From positions 1,116,001 to 1,180,000 of the forward strand of contig NZ_CP053351.1 in NCBI RefSeq assembly GCF_013394655.1: a DNA stretch of 64,000 nucleotides, in the 5' to 3' direction. Every line of letters begins with the position of its first letter. Within the stretch, counting starts at the first letter, position 1. This document shows positions 39,437-47,689 of this stretch, piece after piece. Under the pieces are notes generated by a model that was given only the letters and a program-made list of their open reading frames with translations, had not been told where the DNA came from and ran no database searches. The translations under genes were made by a program, and so were the position numbers. Source of the stretch: Winogradskyella schleiferi. GTDB lineage: Bacteria; Bacteroidota; Bacteroidia; Flavobacteriales; Flavobacteriaceae.

Positions 39437-40027
39437 ATGTTAGAACAAATTATAGAATTTGATAAAGAATTATTTTTATACCTCAACGGATTAGGTACTG
39501 ATACTTGGGATTGGTTTTGGATGGCATATACTACAAAGTGGCATTGGATTCCGCTTTATCTTTTATTACTTTACTTATTATATAGACGACTAGGAACCAA
39601 AATGGTAGTGCTAACATTGATTACTGCCATTTTTATGGTCACTTTTACAGACCAGATTACCAATTTATTTAAGTATGGTTTTGAGCGTTTTAGACCATGT
39701 CATCAAGAAGGCGTAAAAGAATATATGCGTTTGGTTAGGGATTGGTGTGGTGGTCGCTTTGGTTATTTTTCAGGTCATGCAAGCAACTCTATGGGTGTCG
39801 CAATTCTCGTTGGTATGATATTAAAGGATAAATATAAAAACCTCGTCTATATCCTCATTGTTTGGGCACTCTTTATGGGCTACAGTCGTGTTTATATTGG
39901 TGTACACTATCCGCTGGATGTACTGTCAGGTATGATATTTGGTGGTCTTTCAGGGTTTATGTTCTATAAACTAGACAAGTATTTGCAATCTCGGTTTACC
40001 CTCAAGGAAGTTGACCAAGGCGCCTAA
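39437..40027 (+). CDS. PAP2-family lipid phosphatase, copy 1
   Basis: A 196-residue membrane protein with about five helices and the complete PAP2 catalytic signature: KYGFERFRP (Lys79, Arg86-Pro87), FSGH (Ser112-Gly113-His114) and SRxxxxxHxxxD (Ser150-Arg151, His157, Asp161). Such enzymes remove phosphate from undecaprenyl pyrophosphate, lipid A (LpxE/LpxF-like) or phosphatidylglycerol phosphate. A second paralogue follows after 75 bases, and a lipid-linked sugar transfer operon converges on it from the other strand. That context favours a lipid-carrier or lipid A substrate, but the sequence alone cannot decide. Confidence 0.88.
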   Translation: MLEQIIEFDKELFLYLNGLGTDTWDWFWMAYTTKWHWIPLYLLLLYLLYRRLGTKMVVLTLITAIFMVTFTDQITNLFKYGFERFRPCHQEGVKEYMRLVRDWCGGRFGYFSGHASNSMGVAILVGMILKDKYKNLVYILIVWALFMGYSRVYIGVHYPLDVLSGMIFGGLSGFMFYKLDKYLQSRFTLKEVDQGA

Positions 40028-40102
40028 GTGAGCGAAAAAGAAAACTATATTCTGCAAACAACAGATTTTTTACAGTAGGGAAATTCATAGATACTACGAT
40101 TT

Positions 40103-40672
40103 ATGCTAGACCAAATTATACAATACGACAAAGATCTCTTTTTATATCTTAATAATTGGGGATCAGAATCTTGGGATAATTTATGGTTAGCAATTACTTA
40201 TTTATATTCATCAATCCCATTATATGCTACTTTGTTATTTTTAATCTATAGGAAATTTGGATGGAAAGCTTTATTGCTCATTGTGATCCTTTTTGCTGGC
40301 GTGATTGCGTTTACGGATCAAATTACAAATATTTTTAAAGATGCGTTTCAACGTCCTAGACCTTGCGCAGCCGAAGGTATTGTAGATTTAACACGTTTTG
40401 TTGCGCCACGTTGCGGAAAATATGGATTTTTCTCTGGTCATGCGTCAAACTCAATGTCCACAGCTATTTTTGCAGGTTTGTTGTTGCGACCTTACTATAA
40501 AAATTTAATATATTTTCTATTGATTTGGAGCTTAGTTGTAGCCTATAGTCGTATTTATGTTGGTGTACATTATCCACTCGATATTTTATGCGGACTTACG
40601 TTTGGAGCTATTTCAGGTTTTGGATTTTACAAGCTCTGCAAGTACTTAATCAAGCGTTTTATTTCAGCGTAA
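40103..40672 (+). CDS. PAP2-family lipid phosphatase, copy 2
   Basis: A 189-residue paralogue of the preceding gene; the N-termini (MLDQIIQYDKDLFLYLN versus MLEQIIEFDKELFLYLN) show a tandem duplication that has since diverged. The catalytic signature is intact: KDAFQRPRP (Lys79, Arg86-Pro87), SGH at 111-113, SRxxxxxHxxxD (Ser149-Arg150, His156, Asp160). Its 3' end overlaps the convergent ArnT-like gene by 14 bases. Confidence 0.88.
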   Translation: MLDQIIQYDKDLFLYLNNWGSESWDNLWLAITYLYSSIPLYATLLFLIYRKFGWKALLLIVILFAGVIAFTDQITNIFKDAFQRPRPCAAEGIVDLTRFVAPRCGKYGFFSGHASNSMSTAIFAGLLLRPYYKNLIYFLLIWSLVVAYSRIYVGVHYPLDILCGLTFGAISGFGFYKLCKYLIKRFISA

Positions 40673-42269
40673 GCTCATACAAATGATTTACCAATCTCGA
40701 CTTATAATCTCTGGTGGAAAAATTCAAGTCATATGTATCAATAAACTCAATATTGTAAAGCTTCGTTAGTTCTGCTATATCTTCAGGATGTGATGTTGAA
40801 GTTAATAATCTGAATTGTTTTTCCTTAGGAATTAGAATACCGTCTCCTGAAACAATACTCGGAATTTTATCGCCATAATTATAAATGGTTTCAGGTGACA
40901 CACCATCTAGCGTGTAAAGCGCAATATCATCTGATGAGAGTTCAGAAAATGGTTTGTAATTCTCTTGTGATTGAGACTTTGCCAATGGTAGAGCCACAAG
41001 TCCAATGCTGAGCATAAAAGCAATGATGAGATAAAAAACAACCTTCATGTTTTTAGCCTTTAAATGTTTGAAAATAAAAAAGCCTATAGTACCCAAAACT
41101 AAACTTGAAATAATAAATCTTACCCAAGCGGATTCTGTAAATGATGACCGTAAAAAGAATCCAGAAATCCAAAAAAGAATGCCAATAGCACCTATTAAAC
41201 CAAATTGAAAATAAACAGGAATTGTTTCTTTTTTCGACTTTAAGTTCTTGAATTCACGAATTAAATAGTCGATATAAAATCCAATATTGATGGCTAATGG
41301 CAATAATACAGGCATTAAATAACGTGATTTTTTTTCAGGAATAATGGATAAAAGAATCACGGCAAAAATCGTCCAGAAAAAACTAAATCGATACCCCTTC
41401 AAATTTGAAACTCTTGACTTCAAGTAAGGGTACAACAAACTAATAATGGCCGGAATGGTCCATAAACCGCTTTGTACAAAGAAACTCCAATAATAGTAAA
41501 ATGGTCTTACGTTATAACTGCTCCAGTTGGAAGTTTCACGTTCTGCAATTCTGGAAAATGTTTCAGGATCGGCAACTCTAACATGAAAATACCACCAACC
41601 TCCTAGAACAATTCCAAAGACTAACAGGCTAATCAATTTTAAAAAATGAATTGGTTTACCTTTAAATTTGAAAGCAAAACCGTAAGCTATTACAAAAGGT
41701 AAGAAAAGGACATAAAGCGAAACAGGCCCTTTTGATAAAACCGAACCCGCTAAAAACAATACAAATAGCAAACTTCTTAAAACTGAAGTGTTTTCACTTT
41801 TAAATAAAATAAACAATTGATATAATGCCATGAGCATAAAGCCATGCGTGTATATATCCCAAGGCGCTTCAATGGTGATTCCAATACAATAAAATGAGGT
41901 TAATACTATGAAGCCATTAATTAAGCTGTGTGCTTTTTTAAGGTCTAATTTTAGCGATAATAGATAGGTCGATATGCCGATGCTCGTTAAAAAGAGTAGA
42001 GCAGGCCAACGTAAGGCTAACACTGATTTTATACCAAATAAGTAACCGAAAACTGCCGTAATCCATGTTGGTAATGGTGGTTTTTCATAACGAGCATCGC
42101 CATTCATTGTGGTTAAAATCCAATTGTTATCCGTGAGCATTTCTCTTGCCGAAATAAAATTGCGAGCTTCCATTATCGTTACAGGAATAGCGTCTATCGT
42201 AAATCCTAACATCAGAATGACGAAAAGTAAGAGACTTAAAATCGGATATTTTTCTATGAGTTTAATCAT
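40659..42269 (-). CDS. ArnT/PMT-like (GT39/GT83) lipid-linked sugar transferase
   Basis: A 536-residue membrane protein with about 12 helices. The N-terminal loop TIMEARNFISAREMLTDNNWILTTMNGDARYEKPPLPTWI is typical of ArnT and related glycosyltransferases: the acidic residue near the start and the Y-x-KPPLxxW motif. These enzymes move a sugar from an undecaprenyl- or polyprenyl-phosphate donor to lipid A or other envelope acceptors on the periplasmic side. It is the last gene of a three-gene operon after GT2 and LAB_N, with an 8-base overlap with the preceding gene. Confidence 0.85.
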   Translation of the reverse strand: MIKLIEKYPILSLLLFVILMLGFTIDAIPVTIMEARNFISAREMLTDNNWILTTMNGDARYEKPPLPTWITAVFGYLFGIKSVLALRWPALLFLTSIGISTYLLSLKLDLKKAHSLINGFIVLTSFYCIGITIEAPWDIYTHGFMLMALYQLFILFKSENTSVLRSLLFVLFLAGSVLSKGPVSLYVLFLPFVIAYGFAFKFKGKPIHFLKLISLLVFGIVLGGWWYFHVRVADPETFSRIAERETSNWSSYNVRPFYYYWSFFVQSGLWTIPAIISLLYPYLKSRVSNLKGYRFSFFWTIFAVILLSIIPEKKSRYLMPVLLPLAINIGFYIDYLIREFKNLKSKKETIPVYFQFGLIGAIGILFWISGFFLRSSFTESAWVRFIISSLVLGTIGFFIFKHLKAKNMKVVFYLIIAFMLSIGLVALPLAKSQSQENYKPFSELSSDDIALYTLDGVSPETIYNYGDKIPSIVSGDGILIPKEKQFRLLTSTSHPEDIAELTKLYNIEFIDTYDLNFSTRDYKSRLVNHLYELTLK

Positions 42270-42885
42270 TGGTTTGTCTGATTAAATACGCATTACGAGC
42301 ATAAATGACGAGACCGAATAAATGGCCTATAAATAAAACGGGATCTCTTCTGATAATGGCATACGTTAATATTAAACCTGCTCCAATTAAACTCAAAACC
42401 CAAAATCCCATAGGCAACGTGGATTCTTTATTGCGTTCGGAATGGAGCCATTGATATACAAAACGTAACGTAAAGACTACTTGTGCAACTATACCTAAAA
42501 TTAATAACCAAGTTGGGATGTCAACATTTTTAAATAACAAATCAACATCTATTTTGTTGTTATTGAAATAAAAAACGACAATAAAAATAGGAACAAAAAA
42601 CAACAGGTATTGCACAATTTTCGGAAATTTCTGCCATTGCCCTTGTAGTTGTAGATTTCTTATATAAATAAAATAGGTTAAACTCTGACCTAACATTATG
42701 GCAAAATCCAATCGCAAATAACCATATATAAATAAGAGGAATGAGGCTATTAAACTCAATGTCCAAAACGTTTTTGGAGTAATGACCTTTCGTTGTTTTT
42801 CCGACGTGACCCATTGAATAATAAGCCGAGATGAAAATAATATCTGAGCTAAAAATCCGATGCTGTAAATGATCCAATCTTTCAT
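42262..42885 (-). CDS. LAB_N (lipid A biosynthesis N-terminal) domain membrane protein
   Basis: A 207-residue membrane protein made of two tandem LAB_N units. Each has the motif GFLAQILFSSRLIIQWVTSEKQRKV / GIVAQVVFTLRFVYQWLHSERNKES, then PxxFWxLSLIxxxLLxxYxxxxxDxxxxxGQ. LAB_N occurs as a partner of GT2 enzymes (as in Aquifex and Bacteroidota lipid A glycosylation genes) and probably helps in lipid carrier handling or flipping. It overlaps the GT2 gene by four bases (ATGA) and the ArnT-like gene by eight, so all three are translationally coupled. Confidence 0.88.
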   Translation of the reverse strand: MKDWIIYSIGFLAQILFSSRLIIQWVTSEKQRKVITPKTFWTLSLIASFLLFIYGYLRLDFAIMLGQSLTYFIYIRNLQLQGQWQKFPKIVQYLLFFVPIFIVVFYFNNNKIDVDLLFKNVDIPTWLLILGIVAQVVFTLRFVYQWLHSERNKESTLPMGFWVLSLIGAGLILTYAIIRRDPVLFIGHLFGLVIYARNAYLIRQTND

Positions 42886-43598
42886 TTACTGGATTTAGAA
42901 ACTTCGTAATTAATATACTTTTTCTTCATCCATAAATAAGCAAAACAATCTATAAGCGGTCCAAGAAGCCGATTCCAAAGTCCAAATTTTGCAGTACCTG
43001 CCATACGAGGAAAATGTTGAACAGGAATTTGTACCACACGACCGTTTTGTAACATTATCATAGCTGGTAAAAATCGATGCAACCCTCTAAACATGGGAAT
43101 GCGTTTGGCATAATCGGTTTTAATTACTTTAAGTGGGCAACCCGTGTCGTCCATACCATCATGCGTGAAAGCACGTCTGATGCCATTGGCGATTTTTGAG
43201 GACATGTTCTTCACAAATGAATCTTTTCGGTTAGAGCGCACACCTGTTACCAGCTCGTGCGAATCAATATGTTCTAAAAGTGTATTGAAATCTTCTGGTG
43301 CAGTTTGTAAATCGGAATCTATATAGCCAACAAGTTCAGAATCCACATAATCAAAGCCAGCTTTTATAGCAGCACTCAAACCTCGGTTTACTTTAAATAA
43401 GATGTAATCGAAAGCATCGTTGCGCTTACAGATGGCTTCAATTAAGGTTTGACTGTTATCAGAAGAACCATCATTCACAAAAAGAATTGATGTAGAAACT
43501 GTCGCTATGTTAAGATAGTTAGAAAGTTCCGTTTCCACACGTTCTAAATTATCTTCCTCATTATAAACAGGAACTATGATTGTAAACTTATATGGCAT
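42882..43598 (-). CDS. GT2 family polyprenyl-phosphate glycosyltransferase (DPM1/ArnC-like)
   Basis: A 238-residue protein with the GT-A fold: VPVYNEEDNLERV at the N-terminus, VNDGSSDNS (nucleotide binding), and the catalytic DSD at 94-96 in YIDSDLQTAPEDF. The MGDxDLQ-like motif groups it with dolichyl/undecaprenyl-phosphate sugar synthases. It would load a sugar onto undecaprenyl phosphate for the ArnT-like enzyme. No transmembrane pair is evident at the C-terminus; the LAB_N protein may supply membrane anchoring. First gene of the operon. Confidence 0.87.
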   Translation of the reverse strand: MPYKFTIIVPVYNEEDNLERVETELSNYLNIATVSTSILFVNDGSSDNSQTLIEAICKRNDAFDYILFKVNRGLSAAIKAGFDYVDSELVGYIDSDLQTAPEDFNTLLEHIDSHELVTGVRSNRKDSFVKNMSSKIANGIRRAFTHDGMDDTGCPLKVIKTDYAKRIPMFRGLHRFLPAMIMLQNGRVVQIPVQHFPRMAGTAKFGLWNRLLGPLIDCFAYLWMKKKYINYEVSKSSK

Positions 43599-43935
43599 TA
43601 TTTTGATGACTTAGTCGGCACAAAAATATTGTTTTTTTTGATATCAATGCGTTTAATCGCTTTAACCTTCATATTAATGAAATTCGGAAATGGAAAAATA
43701 GTAACGGCCAGGATCCCGTAAGGAAAATTCCATTTTATTTGAGTTGATGTTAAAGAGCATATCTTCTCCAATATTGTAACCCATCATTCAACATTAAAAT
43801 CTCACAAAGACAATAAATATTTAGCTGCAGCAAAAAATGTCTATTTTTCGGCTTCCACTAATTGAATTTAAGCTTGTAGTTCAGCTCTTTATCGTTTGCG
43901 CAAAGCAGATGTTTAACTAAAGCTTATTGAACAGA
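43599..43935 (-). promoter_or_regulatory. Intergenic region with promoter of the GT2 operon
   Basis: A 337-base gap. On the minus strand TATTTTTG (43628 to 43621) fits the -7 consensus, giving a leader of about 18 nt before the GT2 start at 43598. A TTG lies upstream but with a spacer of only 16. No gene is seen in the remaining sequence, which holds the downstream region of the DUF2911 gene without an obvious terminator. Confidence 0.5.
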
Positions 43936-44502
43936 TTAGGGTTTCGTTCCCACATATTCTTTTATGGGAACTTCAATAAAAGTATCGTCCCAAGCCATGG
44001 TTAGTTTTAAATTTCCTGTAGTATTGTTAAAGGCGATCGTAAATTTTTCTGCCGTTTCCTCTAATTGTTGTGTGGGCACTTCAAGTACAAGCGCATCATA
44101 GTTAGGATCCCACATTGGTTCCATTTTTTCGTCAACGCCCCATTTATATTGCTTGGAGTTGAACATCACTTTCCAAGTATCTTTCATCGGAACTGTCCAA
44201 ATGGTATATTTTCCTTTTTTTAATCGTAGACCATCTATCGAAAGATCTTTGTTGGTTTCAAAAGTAGTAGCTTCATTGGCACCAGTTCGCCAAACTTTAT
44301 CAAATGGAACGAGCGCTCCAAAAATTTCACGTTCGCGTTTGGATGGTCTGTTGTATTCCACCGTTAATGTTAAATCGTTAAGCGTGATTTCGGCCGAATC
44401 CTTAGGACTTAAACGTTCGGAAAAAATATTTTCAACAAATACAGAATATAAAAGTAAGCCTATAGCCAATATAGACAAGAAAATGAGGAGGCGTTTTAAC
44501 AT
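43936..44502 (-). CDS. DUF2911 family protein
   Basis: A 188-residue protein with an N-terminal hydrophobic segment (about 5-22) acting as signal or anchor, then a DUF2911 domain: LTVEYNRPSKREREIFGALVPFDKVWRTGANEATTFETNKDLSIDGLRLKKGKYTIWTVP ... WKVMFNS. The RPSxxGR..FG.LVP....WRtGANEAT pattern is diagnostic. The family is common in Bacteroidota, exported, and without known function. Monocistronic, divergent from the ECF sigma gene. Confidence 0.88.
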   Translation of the reverse strand: MLKRLLIFLSILAIGLLLYSVFVENIFSERLSPKDSAEITLNDLTLTVEYNRPSKREREIFGALVPFDKVWRTGANEATTFETNKDLSIDGLRLKKGKYTIWTVPMKDTWKVMFNSKQYKWGVDEKMEPMWDPNYDALVLEVPTQQLEETAEKFTIAFNNTTGNLKLTMAWDDTFIEVPIKEYVGTKP

Positions 44503-44778
44503 AGTGGATAATAACCTTAAAGGATTTTTAATTTAAAAATAAATATACCAAATATGGATATTCAAGATTTAAAGATAATTGAAATCCCTAACTTTATAGA
44601 AATCTAACGTCTAATTTTAAGTAAATCTTATAAAAAGAATAATTTTTTAATATTTTTTGCAACACTTAGAATTTTACCTCGTCTTTATAGTAGAACCAAT
44701 CAAAAAACCAAAATTAAAATCAGCACGTTTCAAATTCATATTGTTGAAAAATGCAAACAGAATGATCGACATGCGCAA

Positions 44779-45273
44779 ATGCAATTGTACAATCAGTACT
44801 GTGATGGCATGTTAATGGTGGCGTTTCGATTTGTAAAGGATACCCTGGAAGCCGAAGATATTGTGCAAGAAGCCTTTATAAAAGCGTTTTCAAAATTAGA
44901 ACAATATAAAGCTGAAGTGAGTTTTGGAGCTTGGTTAAAGCGCATTGTTATTAATAGATGTATTGACGTTTTAAAATCGAAGCGACAACGTCTAGTGGAA
45001 TTGGAGGATTATCATTTGAATGTGATTGAAGATAACGAGGAAGAATGGACAGTCGAAGATGGAATTACACTTGAAGCGGTGAAATTGGCGATAGAAGCAT
45101 TACCAGAAAAATACAAATATGTAGTGATGTTATATTTAATGGAAGGCTACGACCATCAGGAAATAGCAGAGATTTTAAATATTACTGAAGTCGCTTCCAG
45201 AACCCAACTATCGCGAGGAAAGCAAAAATTACAATTGGCATTAAAAAAAGAAAAAAATGGCACAAAATATTAA
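44779..45273 (+). CDS. ECF RNA polymerase sigma factor
   Basis: At least 164 residues. Sigma region 2 includes LYNQYCDGMLMVAFRFVKDTLEAEDIVQEAFIKAF, and region 4 has the helix-turn-helix YDHQEIAEILNITEVASRTQLSRGKQKL. The first ATG is 44779, but in-frame sequence upstream (from about 44740) reads IVEKCKQNDRHAQ, which matches the normal N-terminus of this ECF family, and no ATG, GTG or TTG lies in that stretch. The true start may be an ATT at 44734 or 44740. It overlaps the next gene (putative anti-sigma) by 17 bases and probably controls the downstream DUF4097-like gene and itself. Confidence 0.9.
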   Translation: MQLYNQYCDGMLMVAFRFVKDTLEAEDIVQEAFIKAFSKLEQYKAEVSFGAWLKRIVINRCIDVLKSKRQRLVELEDYHLNVIEDNEEEWTVEDGITLEAVKLAIEALPEKYKYVVMLYLMEGYDHQEIAEILNITEVASRTQLSRGKQKLQLALKKEKNGTKY

Positions 45274-45826
45274 AGATTTATTTGAAAATGAGCCTAAGAA
45301 TAAAGATTTGAAAATGTCTAAAGGTCATGAAGCTCGATTTCTTCAAAAACTGAAAAAAGAGTTTCCGGAAGAACATAAAAAATCGAATAGGTCATGGTTA
45401 TTAAATTTTGCTGCAAGCGTGGTTGTTTTGTTAGGTCTAAGTTATGGAGCGTTTCAGTTTTTTCAAGCTCCTGACCACTCCAATGATTCCATTGAAGTTG
45501 CAGATACCAATTTAAAAACATTGGGAGACATTTCACCAGACTTAAAAAAAGTGGAAGATTATTATTTGGCAAGTATCAATTTGGAATTGTCTAAAGTAAA
45601 GCTCACACCAGAAAACAAGGAGTTGTTTGATGGTTACGTGTTGAGGCTTAAAGAGTTAAATGACGAGTACAAAAAATTAATAATTGAGCTCAACGAAAAC
45701 GGGCCGAATGAAGCCACTTTAGACGCTTTAATTGAAAATTTAAAATACAGGCTCAATCTTGTGATGCGTCTTAAAGAAAAGCTCGCGGCATTTAGTGACG
45801 ATACATTTGAACAAGAAAGTGTTTAG
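45257..45826 (+). CDS. Putative anti-sigma factor (single-pass membrane protein)
   Basis: A 189-residue protein with a basic cytoplasmic N-terminus (about 1-45, including EARFLQKLKKEFPEEHKKSNRS), one transmembrane helix (about 48-66, LLNFAASVVVLLGLSYGAF) and a helical periplasmic C-terminus (about 75-189). This layout and the 17-base overlap with the ECF gene fit an anti-sigma factor, although no ZAS or FecR domain is recognisable. Assignment rests on position and topology. Confidence 0.65.
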   Translation: MAQNIKDLFENEPKNKDLKMSKGHEARFLQKLKKEFPEEHKKSNRSWLLNFAASVVVLLGLSYGAFQFFQAPDHSNDSIEVADTNLKTLGDISPDLKKVEDYYLASINLELSKVKLTPENKELFDGYVLRLKELNDEYKKLIIELNENGPNEATLDALIENLKYRLNLVMRLKEKLAAFSDDTFEQESV

Positions 45827-45982
45827 ATCTTTATGATGCGTAGTCCAATCGAAGCTATATATAATTATTAATACAATCAAATCAATCAATTTGCCAGAGC
45901 TAAGGCTTCGGTAAACAAAGTCAAATCAAAAAACGAACAGATTTTATTCAGCTAGACTGGGTATTTCTAAAAATCAAAAAAC

Positions 45983-47593
45983 ATGAACTTTTCAAAGAAA
46001 AATCACGAACACAACACAGAAAAAAGAAAATCTGTGAGTAAAAAAACCATCCTAATTTTATTGCTCAGCCTAATAACCACTTTTGGTTATGCACAGAAAA
46101 AAATGACTAAAACATCACAATCCATTAAGGTCTCTAAGGATGCGGTCGTAGAATTAAATACGAGCTATGTTGAAATTGAATTAGATACATGGAACAAAGA
46201 TGTTGTTGAGGTGGAAGCCTATATTGAAGGCAATAAATTAAGTGAAGAAGAATTGAAGTTTGCCTTGGAAGCATGGAACCTAAAAGTGGAAGGCTCTAGA
46301 GATAAGGTCGTAATTTCGTCAACAGGAGGACCTTCCGTAGGTTTATATGGCGACGGTGATTATGCCATTTTATTAAAAGATTTAGAATTTGAATTGGCAG
46401 ATTTACCAGAAATGCCAAGACTACCAGAGATGCCAGCAATGCCACACATGGCAGAAATGCCTGAAATGCCTGAAATGCCTGAAATGCCAGAAATGCCTGA
46501 GCTACCAGAATTGCCAAAAGGTGTCAATACAATTGCTTTTGATTATGACAGGTACCAAGAGGAAGGCGAATCCTATTTAGCAGAGTGGAGTAAAACCTAT
46601 GAAAAAAAAGGCGGCAAGGAACTTCAGAAACGAATGGAAGAATGGGCTCGAAAATTTGGTGAATCAGGTTACCAAGAAAAGATGGAAAAATGGGGAGAAG
46701 AATATGGTAAACGTTTTGAAGGCAAATGGGCAAAAGATATGGAGAAATGGGGAGAGAAATTCGGCGAAAAGTATGGCGCGGATATGGAAAAATGGGGAGA
46801 GGAGTTTGGTGAAAACTTTGGCAAAGAATGGGAGATGAAAATGGAAGCTTGGGGCGAGCGTTTTGGTCAAGAAATGGAACAGCGATCCAAGGCTATGGAA
46901 CAAAGGGGAGAAGCTTTGGAGAAGCGTCAAGAGGAACTCGCCAAGCGACATGAACGTTTGGCAAATAAAAGAGAATCTATATTGGTAGAACGTTTAGAAT
47001 CTGGTAAGACCAATAAAGTCAAAAAAGTCATAAAAATTAAAATCCCGAAGAAGGCAAAATTGAAAACTAATATAAGACATGGAGAATTAAAAATATCCTC
47101 AGTAATACATCAAATACGAGGTGATATTTCGCACTCATTTTTTGTAGCAGAACACATTGATGGAAGTGACACTTCCATCAATGTGTCTTATTCACCTGTT
47201 ATGGTAAATACATGGAATTTAGGGACTTTAAATCTAAATTTTGTGGATAAGGCACAGATTAAAACGGCTCAGAATTTAGTGCTCAATTCTAAATCGTCTA
47301 ATATCACGGTAGAAAACTTGAATGATACGGCCATTATTGATGGTAGTTTTGGAGACTTAACGATTTCTAATTTAAGTGCAAGTTTTAAAAACCTTAATTT
47401 GGTCTTGGAAAACAGTGATGCGTTAATCAATTTGCCAAAAGATGTAGATTACAATTTGTATTTTAAAGGCAATCGGTCAAAGTATAATAATAAAGTTACT
47501 GGTCAAAAAACCATTCGTAATTATCCTGAAGGACAAAGTTCCAGTCGAAATATTATAGTTAATGCTAAGTTTAGTAATGTGATTATAAATTAA
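45983..47593 (+). CDS. Secreted DUF4097-like surface protein with M-P-E and W-G-E repeat insertions
   Basis: A 536-residue protein with an N-terminal signal (hydrophobic core about 22-36, cleavage near GYAQ). A beta-rich segment (about 45-135) and a C-terminal beta-helix-like region (about 345-536, SSNITVENLNDTAIIDGSFGDLTISNLSASFKNL) resemble DUF4097 adhesin-type proteins. Between them are two repeat blocks: PEM triplets (141-178) and five amphipathic units starting MExW at 218, 234, 253, 268 and 287 with FG(E/K) spacing, ending in a long charged helix (about 300-335). It lies 156 bases after the anti-sigma gene and is the likely effector of that sigma system. Confidence 0.75.
   Translation: MNFSKKNHEHNTEKRKSVSKKTILILLLSLITTFGYAQKKMTKTSQSIKVSKDAVVELNTSYVEIELDTWNKDVVEVEAYIEGNKLSEEELKFALEAWNLKVEGSRDKVVISSTGGPSVGLYGDGDYAILLKDLEFELADLPEMPRLPEMPAMPHMAEMPEMPEMPEMPEMPELPELPKGVNTIAFDYDRYQEEGESYLAEWSKTYEKKGGKELQKRMEEWARKFGESGYQEKMEKWGEEYGKRFEGKWAKDMEKWGEKFGEKYGADMEKWGEEFGENFGKEWEMKMEAWGERFGQEMEQRSKAMEQRGEALEKRQEELAKRHERLANKRESILVERLESGKTNKVKKVIKIKIPKKAKLKTNIRHGELKISSVIHQIRGDISHSFFVAEHIDGSDTSINVSYSPVMVNTWNLGTLNLNFVDKAQIKTAQNLVLNSKSSNITVENLNDTAIIDGSFGDLTISNLSASFKNLNLVLENSDALINLPKDVDYNLYFKGNRSKYNNKVTGQKTIRNYPEGQSSSRNIIVNAKFSNVIIN
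46454..46498 (+). repeat. 9-bp in-frame tandem repeat (Glu-Met-Pro)
   Basis: Five consecutive copies of GAAATGCCT (one with final A), embedded in a longer stretch of degenerate copies from about 46410 to 46520. The unit is three codons, so copy-number change by slippage keeps the frame. Confidence 0.9.
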
Positions 47594-47689
47594 AGCACTT
47601 TTGTAAGCCTCAGTTTCTAGCACAAAAATTTAGCCGTTTTCAGTGCCTCATTTTTATATTGTTTTCCATAACATAGATTTCCTATTTTT

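Noticed and set aside
46664..46951. Minus-strand open frame rich in Phe, Leu and Ser inside the DUF4097-like gene
   Set aside because: It is the antisense of the MExWGE repeats, not an independent gene.
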